From contig NZ_CP119421.1 in assembly GCF_030506305.1 (NCBI RefSeq), positions 2,496,501 to 2,560,500 on the forward strand: a stretch of DNA of 64,000 nt, in the 5' to 3' direction. How positions within the stretch are numbered: position 1 is the first letter of the stretch; each line of letters opens with the position of its first letter. The DNA is from Porifericola rhodea (GTDB lineage Bacteria > Bacteroidota > Bacteroidia > Cytophagales > Cyclobacteriaceae). Both the position numbers and the translations under genes were made by a program. Below, one piece after another: positions 27,389 to 35,595 of the stretch. Below the pieces are notes generated by a model that saw only the letters and a list, made by a program, of their open reading frames with translations, did no database searches and was not told where the DNA came from.

Positions 27389-27640
27389 ATGTCAGAAACA
27401 TTAAAGGAGTATACCTATTCACAATTAGCATTGCGGAATGGGCAAGATAAAGAAGAAGTATGGGTAGCCTATCAGGGTATAATCTACGACTTAAGCGGAT
27501 CTCGGCTATGGCGTAATGGTAAGCATTATGAGCATTGGGCAGGGCAGGATCTTAGCGAAGAACTGGCCGATGCACCTCATAGTGAGAAAGTGTTTCTGAA
27601 GTTCAAGAAAGTAGGGAAACTTAAGGCTCAAAATAGGTAA
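27389..27640 (+). CDS. Small cytochrome b5-like haem-binding protein
   Basis: 83 residues with the cytochrome b5-like haem/steroid-binding fold. It begins EYTYSQLALRNGQ, then has VWVAYQGIIYDLSGSRLW, GKHYEHWAGQDLSEELADA and PHSEKVFLKFKKVG. The bacterial stand-alone family uses His in the GKH-x-H-AG segment and in APH as likely haem ligands, and both are present. It has no signal peptide or membrane anchor. It is the last gene of the unit with the arginase-like and PTE-like genes, where it might serve redox transfer; that link is inferred from gene order. Confidence 0.82.
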   Translation: MSETLKEYTYSQLALRNGQDKEEVWVAYQGIIYDLSGSRLWRNGKHYEHWAGQDLSEELADAPHSEKVFLKFKKVGKLKAQNR

Positions 27641-27657
27641 TACCTAAACCTGAGCCT
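27624..27657. terminator. Nested inverted repeat between convergent genes
   Basis: An outer pair AGGCTCA / TGAGCCT encloses an inner TAGGTA / TACCTA. It overlaps the b5-like stop and faces the RidA gene end. U-tracts are weak, so its terminator role is tentative. Confidence 0.4.
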
Positions 27658-27662
27658 ATTAA

Positions 27663-28157
27663 CTATTTTACGGCAATCATAGAAATTTCCAGTTGAGCGT
27701 CTTTTGGTAATGATGCGACCCCTACTGTTACTCTTGCAGGAGCATCCTCTCCAAAGTAGCCTGCATATATTTCGTTAACTCTAGTAAAGTTGTTGAGGTC
27801 AGTCATATAAATGGTACTTTTTACCACATGCGACATATCCATATCAGCCTCTGCCAGTACCGCTTTCAGGTTTTCCATAACTTGTCTGGCTTCCTCTTCT
27901 ATGTCTGAGTTTACCATTTTTCCACTTTCAGGATCTAGTCCAATTTGCCCTGCCAGGTATAAAGTATTAGCCACCTTTATTGCCTGGTTGTATGGCCCTA
28001 CCGGGTTAGGGGCCTGATCTGTTTTAATAACTTGCCTGCTACTAGCCTCTTTTGCGCTTAGTTTCGGTGTTTTAGCGTTGTTGTCTGGCTTGCTCTGGCT
28101 TTCACATGAAGCTGAAAAGATAATGATTAGGAATAAAGCGTAAAGTGTTTTCAACAT
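27663..28157 (-). CDS. RidA-family protein, lipoprotein form
   Basis: 164 residues. The N-terminus has a lipobox (FSASC, Cys18) and a 25-residue linker. A complete RidA (YjgF/UK114) domain follows: APNPVGPYNQAIKVANTLYL, GQIGLDPESGKM, and ARVTVGVASLPKDAQLEISM, which keeps the Arg that binds the carboxylate of imine or enamine substrates and the conserved Glu. Cytosolic RidA deaminates reactive 2-aminoacrylate. This copy is predicted to be exported and lipid-anchored, so it probably acts on external or periplasmic metabolites. Confidence 0.9.
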   Translation of the reverse strand: MLKTLYALFLIIIFSASCESQSKPDNNAKTPKLSAKEASSRQVIKTDQAPNPVGPYNQAIKVANTLYLAGQIGLDPESGKMVNSDIEEEARQVMENLKAVLAEADMDMSHVVKSTIYMTDLNNFTRVNEIYAGYFGEDAPARVTVGVASLPKDAQLEISMIAVK

Positions 28158-28233
28158 AGGTTAGGTGTTTAGATACAAAACTTGTTGTGCTGTAAATTTT
28201 CCTTGATAGTGATAACTGAGTTCTACTACTGAA

Positions 28234-29385
28234 CTATATATTCTGATAGTATCGACTCAGTTTAGCAGTTAGCTGGTCATAAATTGGTTTGGTAAATTCT
28301 ACAAACAAATCCTGAGGTATGGGAGGTGTCACTTCAATACGATTGCATATTTTCTGTTGCTCTTCATTTAAGGCTCTTACGTCTCCTTTGTATGTACCCC
28401 ATTCGGCAAACCACAAAAACTCTCCGGGTACTTCATCACGGTATATTCTGGTATCGTGATAACCATCATTGATAGTCATACTTAAGATACCACCGGAAAG
28501 CACCTCCAGGCGGCGAGTGATTAGTTTTGCGGAAACAGTACCTAATACTGGTTTTTTGCTTCCATCTTCCATTTCCACCTCACCTACTTCTACACTGTCA
28601 CGCGTAATGGTTTCCTCTTTCTGAAAAGCTTTGCTTTGCCCTACGGAAAAATCCTCAAATTGAAAGATCAGAACCTGATCAGGGTTCTTTAAGCCGATTC
28701 GGCGGGCGTCTTTTTCAGTGTAAAAGGCCAAAAACTGATTGCGATTCATAAGGTTACGCAGGTGTTTGTCTACCTGATCGTAAAAGAAATCTGCACTCAC
28801 TTTAAAGTAACGAGAAGGTACAGGCACAGCTTCTACAATTACCTTGAGCGTTGCTGCTTCTTTTGCTTCTCTTAATTTTTTATCTACATCCAGGTAGCCG
28901 GGCTGAAAAGCATCAGCATTTTGGAAAAAGTAATACGCTTCTTTGGCATCCTCACGTGTATTTTTACGGAGTGCTCTCTCCCCCGCGCTATACTGCTCAC
29001 TTGCAGCCTTTTCTTTTACATCAGCATACTGACGATAATACTCTTTAGGATTACGAATAAGCTGCCGAGCCTTTGGAGAAGCATTAATAGCTTCGTACAT
29101 GGTATTTAGCGCCTGATAAGTATCTGCAATATGAGTCCAGGGCATTTCTACCGCATTGCTCTTGGCTTTTTTAATTTCATTCAGCATATCCTGAACTGCC
29201 AGCGGATAAGCTTTTCTAAGTACCTCCTGAGACTTTTTGTTCTTTGGGTTTTTTTGAAGTTTGTCTACAGCAGCCAGCACTGACTGGTAATAGGCCCCTT
29301 GTTCCAGAAGCTTTTTGCTGGAGTTACAGGCAGTGAGCAAAGCCAGTACTACTACCAAATAATATATGTATCTGGATTTTTGCAT
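28234..29385 (-). CDS. Lipoprotein of unknown function with helical N-terminal half
   Basis: 383 residues from the ATG at 29385. A start 7 codons earlier (29406) is possible, but the downstream one gives a compact lipoprotein signal MQKSRYIYYLVVVLALLTAC with Cys at 20. Residues 25-180 are helical and TPR-like (EQGAYYQSVLAAVDKLQKNP; SAGERALRKNTREDAKEAYY). Residues 190-380 look beta-rich and contain RDSVEVGEVEMEDG. I do not recognise the family. It is probably a periplasmic or outer-membrane lipoprotein. Confidence 0.75.
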   Translation of the reverse strand: MQKSRYIYYLVVVLALLTACNSSKKLLEQGAYYQSVLAAVDKLQKNPKNKKSQEVLRKAYPLAVQDMLNEIKKAKSNAVEMPWTHIADTYQALNTMYEAINASPKARQLIRNPKEYYRQYADVKEKAASEQYSAGERALRKNTREDAKEAYYFFQNADAFQPGYLDVDKKLREAKEAATLKVIVEAVPVPSRYFKVSADFFYDQVDKHLRNLMNRNQFLAFYTEKDARRIGLKNPDQVLIFQFEDFSVGQSKAFQKEETITRDSVEVGEVEMEDGSKKPVLGTVSAKLITRRLEVLSGGILSMTINDGYHDTRIYRDEVPGEFLWFAEWGTYKGDVRALNEEQQKICNRIEVTPPIPQDLFVEFTKPIYDQLTAKLSRYYQNI

Positions 29386-29449
29386 GATAATAGGATATTG
29401 TTGCATATCATCAACATGCTAAAAGTGCGCCAAAATGCTACAATTTTAC

Positions 29450-30766
29450 TTAATTCATCTTCATACTTTGTTTAGACTGTTCATTGGCAAAAGACAAGAG
29501 CGCGTTTTCCAGCCTGTCCAGATCAGAAAGTTTGGTATATACATGAGGTGTTATTCTTACTCCATTAATAGCCTCGTACTTTACAGGTGTAGCATGAATT
29601 TTATACTCTTTAAATAAGCGACTGTTAATATCTACGGCCTCCATGCCTTCTATACCTACATTACATAGTGCGCAGGAGAAGCCAGATGACAGAGGAGTAT
29701 TAATTCTAATGTTGGGGTGTTCTCTTACTTTGTCTGCCCAATAGCGTTTAAGGTAGTGCAGGCGTGCTCTTTTGCGCTCTGCTCCTATAGCATTGTGGAA
29801 ATCTATAGCCTGGCCTATAGCCTGCTCCGGAGCAAAAGAGCGAGTACCCAGACTTTCAAACTTTCTGATATCGTCACGCTCCGGTTCATGGTCTGGTATT
29901 AGAGGCCAAAGTCCGGCAATATGCTCCTTTCTGACGTAGATCATACCTGTACCAAAAGGGGCGCACATCCATTTGTGTAGACTGGTGCCATAATAATCGC
30001 AAGCCAGCTCTGTTAGGTTAGAATCTATGTGGGCAAAAGCATGAGCGCCATCTACCACAGTTTTAATCCCACGCTTTCTTAGTGCCGAGCATAGTTTTTT
30101 TACTGGCACTATCTGTCCAGACCAGTTAATGAGTTGAGTAATGTGTACCACTTTAGTTCGGGCAGTAAGGCCCTCCATGTATCTTTGTACTATAGCGTCT
30201 TCATCCTCCATGGCCAGGTCCAAAGTAATCCAGTTGAGTTTAATGCCCTGTCGTTTAGCACGTGTTTTCCAGGCGTTCATCATGTTGGGGTAATCATATT
30301 TGCTCAGCAGCACTTCGTCGCCCTTTTCCAGGTCCATGCCAAAAATTATGGTATCTAAAGCTTCAGTAGCGTTACGGTTGATGGCTACCTCTTCGGGAGA
30401 GCAGCCGGCTACTTCAGATAGCTTCATGCGTACAGATTCTCTCCCCTGGTCCAGAATACGCCACATATAGTAGGATGGAGCCTCATTAGAGTAGTGGTAA
30501 TAGCGGTCTACTGCATCCTGTACAATTTTAGGCTGCGGACTTACGCCTCCATTGTTAAGGTTAATAATGTTAGGAGAAACAGTATAGGCCTGTTGTATAC
30601 GATGCCAGAGGTCTTCATCTTTGGCTGCCTCTTCGGGGCTAAGTTGGTTCAGGTGTACAAGAGCGTCTTTTACATCTTCGGCCAATACTTTGGTCATAAA
30701 AGGGCTGAGCGAGAGCAAGCCTGAGGTGCCAGCTAGTTTTTTTAGAAAGCTGCGTCTTAAAGTCAT
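29450..30766 (-). CDS. Tat-exported class V aminotransferase-fold PLP enzyme (isopenicillin-N-epimerase-like)
   Basis: 438 residues. The N-terminus LRRSFLKKLAG is a Tat signal. The PLP fold shows NIINLNNGGVSPQPK, EVAINRNATEALDTIIFGM, VVDGAHAFAHIDSNL, and the PLP lysine in DYYGTSLHKWMCAPFGTGM. It ends with VKYEAINGVRITPHVY. Family members include isopenicillin N epimerase and cysteine-desulfurase-like enzymes; the reaction here could be epimerisation, lyase or desulfuration. The gene lies 38 bases after the Tat-exported flavoenzyme gene, so they probably form an operon. Confidence 0.88.
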   Translation of the reverse strand: MTLRRSFLKKLAGTSGLLSLSPFMTKVLAEDVKDALVHLNQLSPEEAAKDEDLWHRIQQAYTVSPNIINLNNGGVSPQPKIVQDAVDRYYHYSNEAPSYYMWRILDQGRESVRMKLSEVAGCSPEEVAINRNATEALDTIIFGMDLEKGDEVLLSKYDYPNMMNAWKTRAKRQGIKLNWITLDLAMEDEDAIVQRYMEGLTARTKVVHITQLINWSGQIVPVKKLCSALRKRGIKTVVDGAHAFAHIDSNLTELACDYYGTSLHKWMCAPFGTGMIYVRKEHIAGLWPLIPDHEPERDDIRKFESLGTRSFAPEQAIGQAIDFHNAIGAERKRARLHYLKRYWADKVREHPNIRINTPLSSGFSCALCNVGIEGMEAVDINSRLFKEYKIHATPVKYEAINGVRITPHVYTKLSDLDRLENALLSFANEQSKQSMKMN

Positions 30767-30804
30767 GAGGAAAATATTTTAGTTTAGGTTATTTAAGCTG
30801 AAAG

Positions 30805-31953
30805 TCAGGAGTACATCTCGTCAGCAACTTTTTGAATAGCCAGCACCATCTTTTCGGTATCTTCTTTTGAGGGCATAGTGTCCCAGCTTCCCACTTTGTG
30901 GGTGCCTCCTACAATAATGCCATCTTTGCGGTTGATGGTGTATGCCTCCTTGGTATTAATGCAGTAGTGTATTTGTTGCTGAGGTATTACAAAGGCCAAC
31001 TGACCAGAAATAGGCTGCAAATGCTTATCATTAGTAAGTTGCTTGGCACCTATACCGCTACAGTTTACTATGCAGGATTCGGCTAAGGCGTCTATCTCTT
31101 CTAATGACTTAAATTCCTTAATTTTTATCTCTCCTCCAAATCGCAGAAAATCATCAGTATATAGCTTGAGCAAAGAAGGTATATTAAATACCATAGAGGC
31201 CCCTTTGTTAACATATTTAGCTCTAAAGGGGTGCTCTTTTGCCTTAAGTGCGATTGTACCGGGCAGTACGTTCATAAAAGCATACTTATCTGCATCAGGT
31301 TTTGGAGACTGTTCTCTTTTCGGAGGAGCTTCGTTACGGATAGTGTAAGTATCTGACCAAACTACATAGTCTCCCAAACCTAATAAGTTTTGATAGGTAC
31401 GAAATGAAGTGCTATGCATTTGCTTAAACTTATTATAAAACTCAGGGCTAATTTGATCTTCATCTATCAGGCGATGTGAGGGAGACCAGGTACCTGTAGC
31501 TTTGCTGGAGGTAATATTCGGTGCCATTTCTTTGGTGTAAATTGAAACCTCATAGCCTCTAAACTGTAGCATACGAGCAGTGGTAAGTCCTATAACGCCA
31601 CTTCCAATTACAGCTACCTTTTTAGTGCTGCTGCTCGCGACCAAATCTGCGGCTAGCTCAGCAGAACCCCAGGAAAGTGACCAGCCACTGCCCCCGTGCC
31701 CATAATTGTGTATCAGGGTTTTATTTCCTAATTCCTCCTTTTCTATTCGCGGACCCAGGCTACGGTAAGGGCGTAAACCTACTGTTTGTTTAATCACTCT
31801 GTCTAAAGAGACTCTTAATTTAGGCAGGTAACGAGACGAGTTCATGATGTTCAACTGCTTTTCGGCAATCTTCATATAAGCAGGAGTACAGGCTACAGCT
31901 CCTGTACCCAGAGCTAATAATGATGTGTTTTTTATAAACGATCGTCTGTCCAT
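30805..31953 (-). CDS. Tat-exported FAD-dependent amine oxidase (D-amino-acid-oxidase-like)
   Basis: 382 residues. The N-terminus MDRRSFIKNTSLLALGTGA is a Tat signal followed by VACTP, a possible lipobox. The dinucleotide-binding fold is KVAVIGSGVIGLTTARML. The region KATGTWSPSHRL, and IVNCSGIGAKQL, GQLAFVIPQ and IIVGGTHKVGSWD match the DAO family's FAD-contact blocks. It probably oxidises an amino acid or amine in the periplasm. The gene precedes the class V PLP enzyme by 38 bases; together they suggest periplasmic processing of one amino compound. Its substrate is not readable. Confidence 0.85.
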   Translation of the reverse strand: MDRRSFIKNTSLLALGTGAVACTPAYMKIAEKQLNIMNSSRYLPKLRVSLDRVIKQTVGLRPYRSLGPRIEKEELGNKTLIHNYGHGGSGWSLSWGSAELAADLVASSSTKKVAVIGSGVIGLTTARMLQFRGYEVSIYTKEMAPNITSSKATGTWSPSHRLIDEDQISPEFYNKFKQMHSTSFRTYQNLLGLGDYVVWSDTYTIRNEAPPKREQSPKPDADKYAFMNVLPGTIALKAKEHPFRAKYVNKGASMVFNIPSLLKLYTDDFLRFGGEIKIKEFKSLEEIDALAESCIVNCSGIGAKQLTNDKHLQPISGQLAFVIPQQQIHYCINTKEAYTINRKDGIIVGGTHKVGSWDTMPSKEDTEKMVLAIQKVADEMYS

Positions 31954-32132
31954 AGCTAGGTGTAGGAATATATATGTGATATTTTATTTTGTAATTATAT
32001 TAAATAACAGAATAAAAAGTAATTAATAGTAGATTTATTAAGTATTAACATGAAGCGATCAGAAATTTAAGCGAGGCTGGATTAAAGCTGGTATTCTCCG
32101 TAAACTTGTAAATATCATCTAACCCTCTTATC

Positions 32133-32975
32133 GTGATACAAAAAAAGCCTCTCTTCTCCTTTGGCGTTATTGCTGATGTTCAATATTGCAGTTGTGAGCC
32201 GGCGGGAGTTCGCTACTATCGCAAATCTGTACAGAAGCTGAATGAGTGTCTGCAAGAGTTAAATCAGCATTCTCTGAGTTTTATACTGGATATGGGTGAC
32301 CTGATTGACCGGGATTATAGCAGCTTTGATGATATTCTGGAAGTGTATGACCAAGCTAAAACCAGAGTGTACCGAAGCCTGGGTAATCACGACTTTGATG
32401 TCTCTGATGCGGATAAAACAAAGGTGAGTGCCCGCCTGGGTATGGACAAAGCAGCGTATTATGATTTTACTTATCTGGGTTGGCGGTTTATTATGCTCAA
32501 TGGTAATGAGGTGTCTACTTATGCTCACCCTGCAGGAAGCGTAGAAGCACAGGAGGCAGAACAGAAGTTAGCACAACTAAAAAAGCAAAATGCTCCAAAT
32601 GCCCAAAGCTGGAATGGTGGTATTAGTGAGCAACAGCTTAAGTGGTTAGCGCTTAAACTAGAAGAGGCGAGCCAGCAAATGCAGAAAATCATTGTTTGCT
32701 GTCATTTTCCGGCCTACCCAAAAGATCCGCATAACTTATGGAACGATACAGAAGTACAGCAACTACTGAGCGATACGCCCCAGGTGGTAGCTTACTTCAA
32801 TGGACATAACCATGGCGGAAACTATGCACAAAAAGATCATGTGCACTATTTAAATTTTAAAGGCATGGTAGATACTGCTTCGGAAAATACTTTTGCCATA
32901 GCAGATGTGTATCCTGATTATCTGAATATCAGAGGATTTGGGCGCGAAGATAGCAGGCAGCTAAAATTTTCCTGA
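32133..32975 (+). CDS. Calcineurin-like metallophosphoesterase (ADP-ribose/CDP-alcohol diphosphatase-like)
   Basis: 280 residues, starting at GTG 32133. The five metallophosphoesterase blocks are in order: FGVIADVQYCSC, ILDMGDLIDRDYSS, RSLGNHDFD, VCCHFPAYP and FNGHNHGGNY. The VQY after the first Asp-containing block and the spacing match Mn-dependent ADP-ribose/CDP-alcohol diphosphatases. There is no signal peptide. It ends 4 bases before the next gene, which is helical and co-directional. Confidence 0.88.
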   Translation: MIQKKPLFSFGVIADVQYCSCEPAGVRYYRKSVQKLNECLQELNQHSLSFILDMGDLIDRDYSSFDDILEVYDQAKTRVYRSLGNHDFDVSDADKTKVSARLGMDKAAYYDFTYLGWRFIMLNGNEVSTYAHPAGSVEAQEAEQKLAQLKKQNAPNAQSWNGGISEQQLKWLALKLEEASQQMQKIIVCCHFPAYPKDPHNLWNDTEVQQLLSDTPQVVAYFNGHNHGGNYAQKDHVHYLNFKGMVDTASENTFAIADVYPDYLNIRGFGREDSRQLKFS

Positions 32976-32979
32976 AGCT

Positions 32980-33501
32980 ATGAATATCTCTCTGGAGCAG
33001 ACACTAAAAACCTGGGACGGTAAAAGAACAGAACTGCTACAGCATTACTACCGGGAATATGGCTGTGATGAGGAGGGCAAATTTCTGGTTCAACTCATCA
33101 AAGATCCAACCTATCAAAAGGGAGCAAGCTGGTTGCTTAAGCATCACCTTGAGCAAAAAGGTAAGATAAGCGCTCAAGTGCAACAAGAACTGACAAAACA
33201 GTTAAAAGCACTAGACCTGTGGGAAGCCCGCCTTCATCTTTTGCAAATCATACCCTTGATAAAGATACTGCCTTCTACTCTATTGGCCTGGGAGGATTTT
33301 GTAAGGGCAAATCTGGATGCTGATAATAAATTTATAAGAGCCTGGGCCTTACATGGACTATTTGAACTCTCTCTACTACGTCCGGAATTACAGCAGGAGG
33401 TGCAGTTTCTGTGCGACAAAGCATTGCAGCATGAAGCTGCTTCAGTGCAGGCACGTGTGAGAAAAATTGTAGAAAAGTTGCAGAAGCTAAACGGTAAATA
33501 G
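32980..33501 (+). CDS. HEAT-repeat-like helical protein
   Basis: 173 residues, all helical. Repeated pairs such as TYQKGASWLLKHHLEQKG, LWEARLHLLQIIPLIKILP and KFIRAWALHGLFELSLLRP resemble HEAT or armadillo-type repeats. There is no signal peptide. It follows the metallophosphoesterase by 4 bases and probably shares its transcript. I do not recognise a named family. Confidence 0.75.
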   Translation: MNISLEQTLKTWDGKRTELLQHYYREYGCDEEGKFLVQLIKDPTYQKGASWLLKHHLEQKGKISAQVQQELTKQLKALDLWEARLHLLQIIPLIKILPSTLLAWEDFVRANLDADNKFIRAWALHGLFELSLLRPELQQEVQFLCDKALQHEAASVQARVRKIVEKLQKLNGK

Positions 33502-33653
33502 AAAAATAGCTGAAAGGGAAAAGCATAGATATAAATTGATGAGGACGTAAGGCCCTGAATTAATTGGGGTAAGTTGAGTATGAACTCAATAAATGGCGAA
33601 ATTTTTTTGTATTTTATACCAAGGGTAAAGTTCATACTAAAGAGGGTAGGCCT

Positions 33654-34349
33654 ATGCGTTTTTTCATCTTGACTACATGCTGGTTTTTATGTTATTCTCT
33701 AAACATTTTTGCTCAAAATGAAGGGCGGGTGATATGGGGCATAGTCAAAGAGCTTCCCACATATCAGGCGGTTCCTATTGTTAATATTCAGGGAGGAATT
33801 AAGGGCGCTTATACCAATGTGGAAGGCGAATTTTCTTTACGTGTTATTGAGGGCGATACGCTCAGTGTTACCCATATCAATTACTACCCCCTCAGGCTGA
33901 TATTAAATGAGGAGGATGAAGATACAATACAGATATTTCTTTTTGCTCGGGAAAATACCTTAAAAGAACTGGTCATTAGAGGGCTACCCTCAGAAGAAAA
34001 GTTTGTCAACGATCTGTTAGAGCATCGGGGCCAAAAGACGAGCCAAGAACTATTGTCTGAAAAAAATACGAGCTTAGCCCATGCCTATTTTCTTATCGGG
34101 TATGTACCGGAAATGGATGGAGTAGACAATCATAAGTGGTATGTGGCCGGTCCCCGAATGGTTACATTCTTTTCCAGCGGGCCATCTAAAGGTATTTTAA
34201 GAGCATTTAAAAACATAGATAAAGATTATGCTTCTCCTACATTGAAACTATACAGCAGCAGGCTCTCTCAAGTAAGCGTATCCAGATTTACTACAGACTC
34301 GCTTCATCGCTCTGAGAGTCAGGGTATCTTTCTCACCAAAGACAAATAG
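33654..34349 (+). CDS. Exported protein with carboxypeptidase-like regulatory domain
   Basis: 231 residues with a signal peptide (FILTTCWFLCYSLNIFAQN). A CarboxypepD_reg-like beta domain (about 25-110) shows VPIVNIQGGIKGAYTNVEGE and LSVTHINYYPLRLILNE. The C-terminal half (about 115-231) is of unknown type. These proteins are frequent in Bacteroidota and may sit in the envelope. The region just downstream begins a decayed hydrolase gene. Confidence 0.75.
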   Translation: MRFFILTTCWFLCYSLNIFAQNEGRVIWGIVKELPTYQAVPIVNIQGGIKGAYTNVEGEFSLRVIEGDTLSVTHINYYPLRLILNEEDEDTIQIFLFARENTLKELVIRGLPSEEKFVNDLLEHRGQKTSQELLSEKNTSLAHAYFLIGYVPEMDGVDNHKWYVAGPRMVTFFSSGPSKGILRAFKNIDKDYASPTLKLYSSRLSQVSVSRFTTDSLHRSESQGIFLTKDK

Positions 34350-34428
34350 CTATCATTTTATCACCCAGATGTCGTGATTTTTAGTCTTGTGCCTAATCTC
34401 ATTGAGCAGAAATTCGTCATACCCATAT

Positions 34429-35334
34429 ATGTTCTATTCGCTAAATATCATTTATCTCATAAGCATGCTATCCTTTTTAGCTTGTAGCAGAGCAAAGGAG
34501 AATTCGGGTATTGTAAATAGTGAACATGCTTCTTCAGAAGTAGTGGAAGTTATACGAAATGGTTTAAGTTTTAACTATCAGAGTTGTGGAGAGGGAGATA
34601 CTACACTTTTGTTAGTTCATGGTTGGTGTATAGATCAATCATACTGGTCCTCTCAGATAGAGGCTTTTTGCGGAGAGTACAAAGTAGTAAGTATGGAACT
34701 GGCCGGATTTAGTACTATTCAAGAAGCTCGTAAGTCCTGGACTATAGAAGAATATGGGCAGGATGTAATAGCCCTGATAGATTACTTAGCGCTTGAGCAT
34801 GTGGTTTTAGTTGGGCATTCTATGGGTGGAGACATAATTCTGGAAGCTGCACTAGTTCGCCCTGAAGAAATAATTGGTTTTGTTGGAGTAGGTAACTTTA
34901 AAGATGTTGGAGAGGCGTATAGCGAAGAGGATCAGGAAGAGATAGCCCGGTTTTTAGAGATGTTAGAGAAAGACTTTGTAAACGTAGCTCCTGCATAGGC
35001 ACAAAATGTACTTTTTCATACTAATACAAATAGTAGTATAGTAAGACAAGTTAAGCAGGACTTTGCCTGAGCTAATCCCGAAGTAGCAGTGAACAGCTTG
35101 AAATAACTCTTTACTTATGGGCTACTGGAGCCGGAGAAACTCAGTAAGCTAAAAGAAAAAGTCTACCTGATTAACAGCGATGTTACCCCGTCCAGAAGAA
35201 GTGAGCTGGAGGCCAGTGGTGTGGCTTATGAGGTTATAGATATACATGCTACCGGGCATTATCCTATGGTAGAGAAGCCAGAGGAGTTCAACCGTTTATT
35301 GCGTCAGGTGTTGGCAGCGATGGGAGCAAATTAA
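34429..35334 (+). pseudogene. Decayed alpha/beta hydrolase (lipoprotein) with three in-frame stops
   Basis: The frame starts at ATG 34429 with a lipoprotein signal (LISMLSFLAC). It runs through LLLVHGWCIDQSYW (oxyanion region) and LVGHSMGGDI (nucleophile Ser) to a TAG at 34996-34998. With no frameshift it continues past TGA (35068-35070) and TAA (35104-35106) to a normal stop at 35332-35334. The continuation reads KVYLINSDVTPS and HATGHYPMVEKPEEF, which supplies the missing catalytic His. All three stop codon types occur, so recoding is unlikely. The intact ancestor was about 301 residues. Confidence 0.88.
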
Positions 35335-35392
35335 AAAGGTCAGAACAACAAATAATTAACAGAAAGCTTTATCGAAGCTTATATAAAAATGT

Positions 35393-35400
35393 TAGCTTTG
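35393..35400 (+). promoter_or_regulatory. Candidate -7 element upstream of the MATE gene
   Basis: TAGCTTTG matches TAnnTTTG, with a TTTA (35368-35371) 21 bases upstream as a partial -33 element. It would leave a leader of about 190 bases before the MATE start. Confidence 0.35.
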
Positions 35401-35474
35401 TACCATTATGGAAATGTTCGCACACACCCTCTAATTCAGGGAGATACTCCTCCCATTCTTATTTAGCTTGAGGC

Positions 35475-35492
35475 TACTAACACCAGTTAGTA
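35475..35492. promoter_or_regulatory. 18-bp palindrome in the MATE leader
   Basis: TACTAAC-ACCA-GTTAGTA is a perfect 7-bp inverted repeat with a 4-base spacer. It is followed by a pyrimidine-rich tract with a T-run at about 35512-35519. It could be a repressor site or a leader hairpin. Confidence 0.35.
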
Positions 35493-35595
35493 CAGGCTAC
35501 GATTGTCTTTTCTTTTTTTGCTTTCAATCAGAAGGATTTACCAAGGTTTTTATTTCAGCCATATGGCTTATTGTTACGCTATGTAAAATGAATTC

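Noticed and set aside
34996-35106. Programmed readthrough or recoding of stops in the alpha/beta hydrolase
   Set aside because: All three stop types occur within 110 bases, and there is no visible recoding structure or selenocysteine-type context, so decay is the simpler reading.
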